Assembly: GCF_000325705.1 (NCBI RefSeq) | Contig: NC_019904.1 | Span: forward strand, 4,652,001 to 4,716,000 | Direction of reading: 5' to 3' | DNA: 64,000 nt | Source of the DNA: Echinicola vietnamensis DSM 17526 | GTDB taxonomy: Bacteria; Bacteroidota; Bacteroidia; Cytophagales; Cyclobacteriaceae | Shown: positions 9,361 to 16,882 of the stretch, in pieces | Position numbering within the stretch: the first letter of the stretch is position 1 | How the letters are laid out: each line of letters opens with the position of its first letter | Position numbers and translations under genes: made by a program | Notes under the pieces: generated by a model | Database searches by the model: none | What the model was told of the DNA's origin: nothing | Seen by the model: only the letters and a program-made list of their open reading frames with translations

Positions 9361-9701
9361 TGTTTTCGCTGGGCTCCCACCACCAATATTTCCTGTACCG
9401 CAGCCCGGTTGACATGCGCAAAGGGTTCAACGGGCTTTCCGGGATCGTCACCAATGAACTGGACCGTGACCCGGTCTCCGGGGAAGTGTTCGTCTTTGTC
9501 AACCGCCACCGCAACCTGATCAAACTCCTGCACTGGGAGAAGGGCGGTTTCGTGGTCTATTACAAACGATTGGAAAAAGGCACTTTCCTGCTCCCGGAGG
9601 ACAGGGGTGACGGCGTGCTGGATTGGCCCGAACTGGTGCTGATGGTCGCGGGCATCCAGGTGGAAGGCTACCGGCAGCGTCCCCGGTATATCCCCGGTTG
9701 A
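9360..9701 (+). CDS. tnpB: IS66 family TnpB (IS66 Orf2-like)
   Basis: 113 residues, the usual TnpB length. The hallmark sequence YRSPVDMRKGFNGLSGIV near the N-terminus and the later LHWEKGGFVVYYKRLEKGTF segment identify the IS66 Orf2 family, an accessory protein needed for transposition of IS66-type elements. The start ATG at 9360 overlaps the tnpA stop by one base; a longer open frame beginning at 9183 overlaps tnpA and does not add family-like sequence. The gene is followed by a 170-base spacer holding a T-run and the leader of tnpC. Confidence 0.92.
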   Translation: MFSLGSHHQYFLYRSPVDMRKGFNGLSGIVTNELDRDPVSGEVFVFVNRHRNLIKLLHWEKGGFVVYYKRLEKGTFLLPEDRGDGVLDWPELVLMVAGIQVEGYRQRPRYIPG

Positions 9702-9871
9702 TTTTTTTTACTGACCCGTGTTCAGCTTTTCGGGGCTGTATGCCCTTCTGTTAGTCCTACGGACAGCTTTTTGAAGCCAGAATGGCCGAAATCATCTCCT
9801 GAGGTTTTTTTCCACAGGGGCTGTGGAAAAAAAGTCCATGGTTTTATAAGCGGGAGGTTTTATTTTCGGGC

Positions 9872-11425
9872 ATGTCAAAGCCACTCGACCAGTTGACCAA
9901 AGCCGAACTGCTTGCCCTGCTGCAAAAGTCAGAGCAACAGGTGGCCGACCGTGAGCGGGTGATAGCCGAGAAGGAACGTATCCTGGCCGAGAAAGAAGCT
10001 TATGAGAAGCAGTTGTTGGCGATGATCGAGAAGTTCAAGCGCATGTCCTTTGCCCAGAAGCGGGAGCGCTTTTTAGGGAACAAGGACCAGATGGCCCTGC
10101 CCTTTGAACCTGACCAAGAGCAAGAACAGCAACAGCAGGAAGGGTTTTCCCGCAAGGTGGAATACATCCGCAAGAAACGTCCCGCCCATACGGGCAGACA
10201 GCCCTTGCCCGACCACCTTCCCGTGGAAGAGATCGAGATCCATCCGGAAGGGGACCTTTCCGGCATGGAGTGTATCGGCAAGGAAGTGACCGAAGAGCTG
10301 GACTATATCCCTGCCCAATATATCCGCAGAAGATACATCCGCTATAAGTATGCCCCAAAGGACAGGTACAGCAGTGCCGGGGTAAAGATCGGCCTGTTGC
10401 CGGAAAGGGCCATTCCAAAGGGCATCCCGGGTTACGGCCTGCTCACCGACATCCTTACAAGGAAATACCTGGAACATATGCCGCTGTACCGGCAGGCGCA
10501 GCGTTTCAAACGGGAAAAGATCCCCATAGCGCCCACCACACTTGAGGGATGGGTGAAACAGGGGCTGGAAAAACTCGAACCCCTGTACGACTGTCTGGTG
10601 GACGACACCAAGGCCATGGGCTATCTTATGGTGGACGAGAGTACCATCCGGGTATTGGACAGCGACAACAAGAAGGGCGCCTGCCACACGGGTTACTACT
10701 GGGTATACCATAACCCTTTGGAAAACACCGTACTCTTTGATTACCGGCCTACCCGGAGCAAGGAAGGCCCCAGTGCCATACTGGAAAACTTTCAGGGCTA
10801 CCTGCAGAGTGATGGATATGGCGTGTACGAACATTATGTGGCCAATAAGCAGGTCACCCACCTGGCCTGTTGGGCACATGCAAGGAGAAAGTTTTTTGAG
10901 ACCTTGGTGGAAAACAAGAAGGCCGCTTCCGAGGCCCTGGGCTTTATCGGCAAGCTTTACGATGTGGAAAGAAAGGCCAAGAAGGAAAACCTCTCTGCCG
11001 AAGACCGCAAGAAGCTCCGTTTGGACGAGGCCTTGCCGGTGATCAACAAAATGTCCGAGTGGATCAAGAAGCAGCTGCCCAAGGCCCTGCCCAAAAGTGG
11101 GCTGAGAAAAGCCCTGTTCTACTCGGCAAACAGATGGGCCGAACTGTCCAATTACCTGTATGACGGTAAACTGGAGATCGACAACAATCCCGTGGAAAGG
11201 GAAATCAGATCAATGGTGGTCGGCAGAAAAAACTACCTGTTTGCCGGCTCCCATAAAGCGGCCCAAAGGGCGGCCATGATCTATTCCTTCTTCGGCATCT
11301 GTAAATTACATGACGTCAATCCCCAACAGTGGCTCGAACATGCTCTGAGAAATATCATGACCACCAACCATAAGAACATCCGTGACCTATACCCACAAAA
11401 CTTTAACCAAACAACACGCGGTTAA
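9872..11425 (+). CDS. tnpC: IS66 family transposase TnpC (DDE type)
   Basis: The 517-residue catalytic transposase. An N-terminal leucine-zipper-like coiled coil (about residues 5-55, rich in EKE heptads) is followed by a Q/E-rich linker, a basic region and the DDE catalytic domain. Candidate catalytic acids are D in LMVDESTIRVLD, D in YLQSDGYGVYE and E in DNNPVEREIRSMVVGRKNYLF, the last being the strongest IS66 signature. The C-terminal segment FFGICKLHDVNPQQWLEHAL matches the IS66 C-terminal helical region. The frame is uninterrupted and ends 12 bases before the right terminal repeat, so the enzyme is probably functional. Confidence 0.96.
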   Translation: MSKPLDQLTKAELLALLQKSEQQVADRERVIAEKERILAEKEAYEKQLLAMIEKFKRMSFAQKRERFLGNKDQMALPFEPDQEQEQQQQEGFSRKVEYIRKKRPAHTGRQPLPDHLPVEEIEIHPEGDLSGMECIGKEVTEELDYIPAQYIRRRYIRYKYAPKDRYSSAGVKIGLLPERAIPKGIPGYGLLTDILTRKYLEHMPLYRQAQRFKREKIPIAPTTLEGWVKQGLEKLEPLYDCLVDDTKAMGYLMVDESTIRVLDSDNKKGACHTGYYWVYHNPLENTVLFDYRPTRSKEGPSAILENFQGYLQSDGYGVYEHYVANKQVTHLACWAHARRKFFETLVENKKAASEALGFIGKLYDVERKAKKENLSAEDRKKLRLDEALPVINKMSEWIKKQLPKALPKSGLRKALFYSANRWAELSNYLYDGKLEIDNNPVEREIRSMVVGRKNYLFAGSHKAAQRAAMIYSFFGICKLHDVNPQQWLEHALRNIMTTNHKNIRDLYPQNFNQTTRG

Positions 11426-11437
11426 TAGGGCGGTTAC

Positions 11438-11445
11438 AGTGGATC
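11438..11445. repeat. IS66 target site duplication, right copy
   Basis: AGTGGATC directly follows the right inverted repeat and is identical to 8994-9001. Confidence 0.95.
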
Positions 11446-12363
11446 AGCCCCCAAACGCTCGAAAACAGCCGTGTATACGCCGAAAATATCGCCAAGCAGG
11501 TCTTGGCCTACAGCAAAAGTGACGGATATGGCAAGCTCAGCACCCTCCCGCGCTACGCCCCTGCCCAGGAGCCAGGCACTTGGTATCCCACGCCTCCGGC
11601 GTACCTTGGGGCCATCGATCCGGAGTGGAAGACCATCCGCCCTTTTTACCTGTCCGACCTGCCCCAATTTAAGCCCCGGCCGCCTGCCCCGTACTCCATG
11701 GACAGCACCAGTGACTTTTACCTGCTGACCAAAGAAGTTTATGACACGACCAAGGTCTTGACCAAGGAGCAGCGCTTGATTGCCAATTTCTGGGACTGCA
11801 ATCCCTTTATGGTGTCTTACAGCGGGCATATGGCCATTGGGCTGAAGAAAATCAGTCCGGGTGGCCACTGGGTAAACATCACCGGCATCGCCTGCAAAAA
11901 GGCGGGGATTACCTTTGCCGAAACCGTGGAAGTCCATGCCCTCCTCTCCACGGGGCTGCACGATGCCTTTATCAGCTGCTGGGAAGAAAAATACGACTCC
12001 GACAGGATCCGGCCAGAGACGGTCATCAACCGCCACATCGACCCCACATGGCGCCCCATCCTCCAAACGCCCCCTTTCCCGGAATACACCAGTGGACACA
12101 GCGTGATCTCCAGGACCAGCGCCACCCTCCTCACCTACTATTTTGGGGATCATTTTGCCTATACGGATACCTCAGAAGAGTATTTTGGCCTGCCACCACG
12201 AAAATTCACATCCTTCCTACAGGCTTCTGACGAAGCGGCCATTTCCAGGCTCTACGGAGGCATTCACTTTCGCGACGCCATCGAAGTAGGCGTCAAACAA
12301 GGCCACAAAATCGGAAATTATATCATCGGACTGCTGGAAAAGGAGAAGGTGGTGGAGCGGTGA
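11446..12363 (+). pseudogene. Vanadium-dependent haloperoxidase-like gene, 3' fragment
   Basis: The remaining 305 codons of the interrupted gene. All three vanadate-binding motifs of the haloperoxidase/PAP2 superfamily are here: K-x6-RP in KYDSDRIRPE, the (P/T)SGH motif in EYTSGHSVIS with its catalytic histidine, and SR-x5-H in SRLYGGIHF. The family oxidises halides with peroxide or hydrolyses phosphate esters; the exact reaction cannot be told. A possible internal TTG start at 11503 could give a truncated product, but it would lack the signal peptide. The gene ends convergently, 19 bases from the stop of the TlpA-like gene on the other strand. Confidence 0.92.
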
Positions 12364-12382
12364 TTGGGGTGTTATTAGTTTT

Positions 12383-13273
12383 TTATTCAATATTATTAAT
12401 TTCTTTAAGGTGTTGATCAATTTCAAACCAGACATTTTCATTTCCTCCTTCTTTGTAAAAAACAATGTTTTTATTGTTATCAATTATAATGTTTTTGGGA
12501 TAAGTATTTCCAAATAAAACCCTATCATTTTCAGAAATGAACGTTATATCATATTCAAAATCATTTTTTTCTAAAAAGCTAGATACTTTATCTTTTGAGT
12601 CATCGGTTATTGATACAAACCTTACATCGTTATCGGAATATTTGCTGACTAATTTATTCAATCCTGGAATTTCTTTTCTACAAGGTGCACACCAAACAGC
12701 CCACCAATTAACAACAATAGTTTGCCCGTTGAAATTATCCAAATCGAATTTCTCTCCGTTAATATCTGTTAGTTCGATTGAAGGAAATATTTTTCCTTTA
12801 ACCAGAGGTTTGTCGATTGTTAAAACAGTTAGTGAGTCAGTTAAGATTGATTGGTTAACCCAAGAATAAGTGATACTGTTTTTTAGTGTGTCAATTTTTT
12901 TTATTCTTAAAGAAACTCGGTTTATTGAATTATTAAACTCGATATCGATATCGTTCTCTTTTATATTTTCTGAATCTGGGTTTAAATCAACTGTGCTAAA
13001 TTGTTTTATTTGCTTGTTTGAAGCTAGTGCAATCCAATTTCCAGATTGTTCTCCTTGCTTAAGAAATCCAATATAAATATCGATTGAATCATTATTGGAT
13101 TCCAAAATAGAATGGCTTTGAATTTTAAAGGGCAGGTTTTTTTCAATAGGTTCTAAAATTTCAGGAAAACCTTTTTGAAACTCCACAGTTTTATATGAAC
13201 TTTTTTGTTCTTTCTGACAACTACCTAAAAATGTCAATATTAACATCAAAAAGAAATTGTTTTTCAGCATCAT
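12383..13273 (-). CDS. TlpA-like thioredoxin-fold lipoprotein
   Basis: 296 residues. A lipoprotein signal (FLMLILTFLGSC, lipidated cysteine at residue 19) places it in the envelope. The C-terminal half (about 158-290) is a TlpA/ResA-type thioredoxin domain with active site WCAPC (cysteines 195 and 198) and a cis-proline region at YPKNIIID. It would reduce or exchange disulfides in exported proteins. The N-terminal 140 residues are unassigned. The gene is AT-rich compared with the haloperoxidase next door. Its ATG lies 22 bases inside a cassette-type boundary (13295/13296), the same spacing as the other cassette genes here, so it looks like the last cassette of the array. No attC-like site follows its stop, suggesting loss of the array end. 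Confidence 0.85.
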   Translation of the reverse strand: MMLKNNFFLMLILTFLGSCQKEQKSSYKTVEFQKGFPEILEPIEKNLPFKIQSHSILESNNDSIDIYIGFLKQGEQSGNWIALASNKQIKQFSTVDLNPDSENIKENDIDIEFNNSINRVSLRIKKIDTLKNSITYSWVNQSILTDSLTVLTIDKPLVKGKIFPSIELTDINGEKFDLDNFNGQTIVVNWWAVWCAPCRKEIPGLNKLVSKYSDNDVRFVSITDDSKDKVSSFLEKNDFEYDITFISENDRVLFGNTYPKNIIIDNNKNIVFYKEGGNENVWFEIDQHLKEINNIE

Positions 13274-13292
13274 TAGTGATTTAGATTGTTGT

Positions 13293-13450
13293 TAACGGTC
13301 TCGTATAACCGTCAGTTACGGGTTTAAAGATAGTGTTTTTCAGTTTAGCACAGACGATAGCAATTCCGAGTGGATTCGGACAGCCTGTCCCGAACTTACT
13401 TCGGGATAGTCGAATCCGCCGTAATTGCGGTTATACATTGTTATAGTGCA
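13293..13450 (-). repeat. attC-like recombination site after the 189-residue gene
   Basis: Read on the minus strand, the site starts with TATAACAATGTATAACCG and ends with CGGTTATACGAGACCGTTAA, which form an imperfect stem; the stem continues inward as CAATTACGG/CCCGTAACTG. The interior contains a further hairpin (GGATTCG / CGAATCC). It shares AACAAWG at one end and GACCG at the other with the two other sites at 14022 and 15939. It overlaps the stop codon of the upstream gene, as integron attC sites often do. Some positions next to the core do not pair in the classical way. Confidence 0.7.
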
Positions 13451-14000
13451 TTTTTATTTTTTCAAGTCCGTTATATAACTCCGTTACTTTTGGATAAAGT
13501 TTTCGTGTCATATATTCATCGAAACCTCTATCAAAACCATACTTTATTAGAGTTTCTCCAAATTCTTTATTCAGTTCGTCTATTAACTTTCCTTTTCGTT
13601 TTGTTATAATCTTTCCATTGTCAGTAATCCGCTTTTCATAGTGGTTTTGAAAAATGTGAGAAGAACTATGCCTTTTGTATTCTATAAATTCAAATTCCGA
13701 TTCAGAGAAGAGTGATTTTAAATTTTTAAGACCATTTATAAGCTCCAAATAAAATTCTTTCTTTTTGAGATTTTGACTGGTTTTTACGTGTTCAAATACT
13801 TTTTTTGAGTATTCAATTCCTACAGTTGTTAGTTCGTAAAAGACTACATAAAGTGAACTTTGATAAATTGAATCATATTCCTTGTTCAGTTCGCTATTCA
13901 AGTAGAATAACTTTCTTAACCATTGAACAAATAATTCTTCATTCGCAAGGGTTTGCAAAATGTTGTCAAATTTGAATTTTTCATACTCAATTTTATTCAT
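13431..14000 (-). CDS. Unknown helical protein, possible HEPN-like (cassette gene)
   Basis: About 189 residues from ATG at 14000; a GTG at 14024 in the same frame overlaps the attC-like site and is less likely. I do not recognise the family with certainty. The protein is predicted to be mostly helical and soluble, with no signal peptide. It carries R110-HSSS-H115, which fits the R-x4-6-H motif of HEPN ribonuclease-type domains, inside an acidic-basic helix (SEFEFIEYKRHSSSHIF). HEPN domains act as RNA-cleaving toxins or defence effectors, but a single motif is weak evidence. It forms a single-gene cassette of about 734 bp, with complementary ends (GATTTAGTGCAT at the start, ATGCACTATAAC at the end). 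Confidence 0.72.
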   Translation of the reverse strand: MNKIEYEKFKFDNILQTLANEELFVQWLRKLFYLNSELNKEYDSIYQSSLYVVFYELTTVGIEYSKKVFEHVKTSQNLKKKEFYLELINGLKNLKSLFSESEFEFIEYKRHSSSHIFQNHYEKRITDNGKIITKRKGKLIDELNKEFGETLIKYGFDRGFDEYMTRKLYPKVTELYNGLEKIKMHYNNV

Positions 14001-14021
14001 TGTTCTGATTTTTTTCAAATG

Positions 14022-14153
14022 CACTAAATCGGTCGAGGCTAAAAACAGTTGGGCATTTTATACCCTAATTTTTTCAGTTTAGCACTGACCTTTGTTTTAC
14101 TTTTTTTCGTTTATTAACTTGATTATCGGTTATTTATAGTCATTGTTGTGCAC
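14022..14153 (-). repeat. attC-like recombination site after the HEPN cassette
   Basis: On the minus strand the site opens with GTGCACAACAATGACTATAA, within the last codons of the HEPN gene, and closes with TAGCCTCGACCGATTTAGTG. It shares AACAATG and GACCG with the sites at 13293 and 15939, and the interior motif CAGTTTAGCAC with the 13293 site. Its core reads GATT rather than GTT, so this copy looks decayed. Its left arm GCACAAC is the exact complement of GTTGTGC at the start of the same cassette (15939-15945). Confidence 0.6.
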
Positions 14154-14697
14154 AGTTATTTTCTTCCGCTTTTTCAAGGTTGTCAAGAACGATAGTAGTT
14201 ACTTCTACTGACATTCCAATAAGTTCTTTATTTCTTGTGTACTGAGGTTCGTCCAACTCCATTTTACATCCATGAAAAAGATTATCCCGTACTTGTTTAA
14301 CTATTGTGAGCAGAGCAACAAATGGACTTTTTGTCCATGCCTCTCCAATTTCATTTTCGTTACTTGTATCATGAAATTTCTCCTCAAACAGATCGCAAAA
14401 ATATCTTAGATAGAATGTCGCTCTTTGAAGGGAAACTGTTGGTTCAAAGTCCATCCTTGAACTGCCTACTGGTGGATAAGAGGAAAATTTTCGAGCAATA
14501 GATTTCGTATCTTTTCTAGCCCAATAAAATTCGCCAAATTCTTTGTCAAATTGATCTATATGATTATTCCCATTGTAGCGATTTTGCCAATATGATTCGA
14601 GCCATTCATAGTGTTCATGAAGTGTCCTCCTAATGCTTAGGTTCTCCTTGTCTTGAGCAAGTCTCTCTCTAAATAGTCTGATTTGTAAAGCCTTCAT
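14140..14697 (-). CDS. HEPN domain protein (cassette gene)
   Basis: 185 residues, cytosolic, mostly helical. The segment IVKQVRDNLFHGCKMELDE carries R137-DNLF-H142, the R-x4-H motif of HEPN domains, in the common form RDNLFHG; this supports a potential RNase. The N-terminal part has no motif I know. HEPN proteins are frequent in toxin-antitoxin, abortive infection and other conflict systems, usually with a partner. Here the partners are probably the Swt1-type HEPN gene 13 bases upstream and the DUF5343 gene before it, in one cassette read on the minus strand. Its last codons form the start of an attC-like site. Confidence 0.8.
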   Translation of the reverse strand: MKALQIRLFRERLAQDKENLSIRRTLHEHYEWLESYWQNRYNGNNHIDQFDKEFGEFYWARKDTKSIARKFSSYPPVGSSRMDFEPTVSLQRATFYLRYFCDLFEEKFHDTSNENEIGEAWTKSPFVALLTIVKQVRDNLFHGCKMELDEPQYTRNKELIGMSVEVTTIVLDNLEKAEENNCAQQ

Positions 14698-14710
14698 TAG
14701 AAATTTGAGT

Positions 14711-15292
14711 TTATTCCATTAACCTAAACCAATCTTTCACTGTCAACTCTAGTCTTACGACTTCATCTTCGGCCAAAGGACTGCAATGAGCGATTGGGCC
14801 CCGAAGCTGATTCAAATTGGTCATTATTTTTTGGAAGGATCTTTTACCCCGCTTAAATAGCTCTTCAAAGGCCTCCCAGTTACCCGTTACAATTTGGCTT
14901 AGTTCTCCAAATGTCGTGTAATCAATTTTTTCATCTGACCTGATAGTGAAGCCCGAATCTTCATCTCTTTTTATATTTTTCTCAACGTTTACCTTAATCG
15001 GTTCTGCCACTTGATCTACCCACCAATTAACTCCATACCTTTCCTCCATCAATTGGAGGATTAAGGCTCTAATTGATTTTTCTAAGCAATAGAAGACCTC
15101 ATAATGCTCGGCCATTGATTTTGCCTCCCTTCTAAATTCAGAGTCAAATTGTAGATAGTATTCTTTTTTTTGAACCTCTTGTTTAGGATTTCTTTCAAGA
15201 TCTATGTCAAAATCCTTCTCAATTTTATCTAACTGGTGTTCAGTTAGCGAGTTAGCCATTGCAAACAATTTAATCTTATCTAAATTACTCAT
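14711..15292 (-). CDS. Swt1-type HEPN domain protein (cassette gene)
   Basis: 193 residues, cytosolic. The C-terminal half resembles the Swt1-family HEPN domain: FQKIMTNLNQLRGPIAHCSPLAEDEVVRL carries R164-GPIA-H169, the expected R-x4-H catalytic motif, with the usual following SPL. Upstream helices (SMAEHYEVFYCLEKSIRALI) fit the helical bundle. The start overlaps the DUF5343 stop by eight bases and the next HEPN gene follows after 13 bases, so the three are one translationally coupled unit. Swt1-type HEPN domains in bacteria are linked to RNA cleavage and conflict systems; activity in this protein is inferred. Confidence 0.82.
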   Translation of the reverse strand: MSNLDKIKLFAMANSLTEHQLDKIEKDFDIDLERNPKQEVQKKEYYLQFDSEFRREAKSMAEHYEVFYCLEKSIRALILQLMEERYGVNWWVDQVAEPIKVNVEKNIKRDEDSGFTIRSDEKIDYTTFGELSQIVTGNWEAFEELFKRGKRSFQKIMTNLNQLRGPIAHCSPLAEDEVVRLELTVKDWFRLME

Positions 15293-15917
15293 CTAATAGA
15301 TTTTCTTTGAGTGATTTAAAAATGGCATCATAAATAGCTGGATCATCTGTTTTAGGTAAAACTAAGTTGATGGTGTAATTAAGGCCTAATTTCAATTCGG
15401 AAGATTGTGCTTTTTGGATTGGAACGGGCAAATTGGAAGGTGTTTGTTCTTTAGTCTTTTCAGCTGGTTTTTCTTTTTTCGGTACAGTTGCTTCGAAATC
15501 TGCAAATTCCTTTGCATTTTTGAATGAATTGTAAATTGCTTTAACTGTGCTATTGTCATGTGGTTTTCCTGTTACTTCTGAAATAAGTTTCTTAAGCTCT
15601 TTATCAGCAAGGTCATGTGCATATTCGTTCCGAGTGTATAACTCTATGTAACCGGTTTTAAGTGCTTTAGCCATAGCTGCACCTCTATAATCTGGATTTC
15701 TAAAATTTTTATAAATCTGAGTCGGAGTCCCATCTTGATTTAACAAATCACATTTTTTCGCCCATGAAATGAAAGTTTTTTGATTGCCTCCGGTAAACCC
15801 AAGTTTAGTCCCAAGAAAGTCGTAATTAAAATTTTCTGGTACGCTTGCCTCAATTATTTTATTAAGAATTTTTGGTAAGGTACCTGGTGAACTCATGTAT
15901 GGTAAATCTTTACTCAT
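15285..15917 (-). CDS. DUF5343 family protein (cassette gene)
   Basis: 210 residues. The N-terminal 145 residues (LPYMSSPGTLPKILNKIIEASVPENF..., then DFLGTKLGFTGGNQKTFI and YRGAAMAKALKTGYIELY) match the DUF5343 pattern, which looks like a winged-helix or otherwise DNA-binding-like fold. A K/E/P-rich linker (about 145-165) leads to a C-terminal strand-containing tail (LKLGLNYTINLVLPKTDDPAIYDAIFKSLKENL). No enzyme motif is visible. It is the first gene of a three-gene cassette with two HEPN genes, with ATG 27 bases inside the cassette boundary. A sensor, adaptor or antitoxin role for the HEPN partners is possible but untested. Confidence 0.85.
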   Translation of the reverse strand: MSKDLPYMSSPGTLPKILNKIIEASVPENFNYDFLGTKLGFTGGNQKTFISWAKKCDLLNQDGTPTQIYKNFRNPDYRGAAMAKALKTGYIELYTRNEYAHDLADKELKKLISEVTGKPHDNSTVKAIYNSFKNAKEFADFEATVPKKEKPAEKTKEQTPSNLPVPIQKAQSSELKLGLNYTINLVLPKTDDPAIYDAIFKSLKENLLDE

Positions 15918-15938
15918 AATTATTCGGTTTTAAATAAT

Positions 15939-16006
15939 GCACAACGGTCCAGCTATGAGCAGTAGCATCCCGCAGGGTGCTGTTGCTTATAGCCTTTGTT
16001 AGCTAC
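15939..16006 (-). repeat. attC-like recombination site after the TIR cassette
   Basis: A compact 68-base site. On the minus strand GTAGCTAACAAAGGCTATAA pairs with CATAGCTGGACCGTTGTGC through GCTAT.AGCA..AGCA.CC / GG.TGCT..TGCT.ATAGC with unpaired bases, the form of an attC hairpin. The core AAC/GTT pairs. Its left arm GTAGCTAAC is the exact complement of GTTAGCTAC at the start of the same cassette (16883-16891), and its right arm GTTGTGC matches the end of the next cassette. It lies seven bases after the stop of the coiled-coil gene. Confidence 0.78.
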
Positions 16007-16012
16007 AGATTT

Positions 16013-16429
16013 TTATCTCATCATATTTTTTCTCATTCTTCTATCAAGCATTTGGATTCTTTCATGAATTTCACTCATTCGCATTATCAAATCCATAAAT
16101 TCTTCATCTACTGGCATCTTCTGTCCACTGTACCTATCAACTAACTCTTTTAGACGGTAAATCATGTGCTCTAATTCTTTGTTAAAGTGCCTATATTCAT
16201 CATAGAACATCATTGCCTGTTTGTCTCCTTTTTCTCTTAAAACTTCATTTAAATAATCAGGGGGCATTAATATTTCGGGTGAACGAAGAATTTTTTGATT
16301 AATTCTGGTTAACTCAAGAAGTTCTTCAAGTATTTCCTGTTTTTCCTTTTCAGGTTCTTCTGTGTCAGCCTCTTCTGTTTTGAATTCTTCGGCTACTTTT
16401 TTAATTCTTCTTGAAGTGTAGGATACCAT
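16013..16429 (-). CDS. Unknown charged coiled-coil protein downstream of TIR (cassette gene)
   Basis: 138 residues, soluble, highly charged, no signal peptide and no recognised family. The E/K-rich segment at about 15-50 and the helix MIYRLKELVDRYSGQKM...MDLIMRMSEIHERIQMLDRRMRK suggest two helical, coiled-coil-prone regions around a LMPPDYLNEVL turn. The ATG at 16429 lies inside the end of the TIR gene (37-base overlap), so the two are co-translated and probably work as a pair. By analogy with other TIR systems it might be a regulator, scaffold or sensor for the TIR enzyme, but nothing in the sequence proves this. Confidence 0.8.
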   Translation of the reverse strand: MVSYTSRRIKKVAEEFKTEEADTEEPEKEKQEILEELLELTRINQKILRSPEILMPPDYLNEVLREKGDKQAMMFYDEYRHFNKELEHMIYRLKELVDRYSGQKMPVDEEFMDLIMRMSEIHERIQMLDRRMRKNMMR

Positions 16430-16863
16430 GCTTTAAATGCCTTCTCAACCATTTCATCACTTAGCTTAGTGTCTCCGCATGCCTTATTAATGGTTTTAAT
16501 CAACTTCAATACATCTTCCTGATTATGAACTGTTGATTGGAATTGAAGAATTGGGCCATTTATTTCGGACCTTTTTATGTCAAATAAAAATGGACTAACA
16601 TAAGACTTCTCCAGTTTCTTAGATAATGCGCCTGCTTCAAATGTCAGCCAAGGAGCATGAAGATTATCCTTAGTCACGCACAGAATTCCAAAGCCTGAAT
16701 CTTCAAGTTCTTTTGCAATGTCCGTACTCCAACGAGCTCCTTTGTCGATATCCTCTGAGCTGACATATGGTTCAATAGATTGGATTACTGATGGCAACCA
16801 GTCTCTAAGTGTTAATGCAACCTTATGGCTTTTAGTGCCTGACCAACTTAAAAATACTTTCAT
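16393..16863 (-). CDS. TIR domain protein (probable NADase-type defence effector; cassette gene)
   Basis: 156 residues, essentially a stand-alone TIR domain. The first strand MKVFLSWSGT, the BB-loop-like region SSEDIDKGARWSTDIAKEL, and GILCVTKDNLHAPWLTFEAGAL with the putative catalytic glutamate E76 match bacterial TIR proteins that cleave NAD or make cyclic ADP-ribose signals. The C-terminal 40 residues are helical. It is the first gene of a two-gene cassette with ATG 27 bases from the cassette start, overlapping the next gene by 37 bases. Bacterial TIR proteins commonly serve anti-phage defence; here the mobile cassette and HEPN neighbours make that likely. NADase activity is inferred from the motif alone. 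Confidence 0.87.
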   Translation of the reverse strand: MKVFLSWSGTKSHKVALTLRDWLPSVIQSIEPYVSSEDIDKGARWSTDIAKELEDSGFGILCVTKDNLHAPWLTFEAGALSKKLEKSYVSPFLFDIKRSEINGPILQFQSTVHNQEDVLKLIKTINKACGDTKLSDEMVEKAFKAWYPTLQEELKK

Positions 16864-16882
16864 TTTTTGTCTATTTTAATTT

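Larger units (their letters stand above)
9002..11437 (+). mobile_element. Complete IS66 family insertion sequence (2436 bp)
   Basis: Terminal inverted repeats begin with the IS66-type GTAA: left GTAACCACCTTAT, right (complement) GTAACCGCCCTAT, matching at 11 of 13 bases. The element is bounded by the perfect 8-bp duplication AGTGGATC and holds the standard tnpA-tnpB-tnpC set, all intact and on the plus strand. It sits inside a haloperoxidase-like gene whose frame is otherwise undamaged, so the insertion is recent. Both ends and all three genes are intact, so it is probably still mobile. Confidence 0.97.

Noticed and set aside
9183..9701. Longer version of the tnpB frame starting at 9183
   Set aside because: The extra N-terminal part overlaps tnpA in another frame and has no TnpB-like sequence; ATG at 9360 fits the usual tnpA-tnpB overlap.
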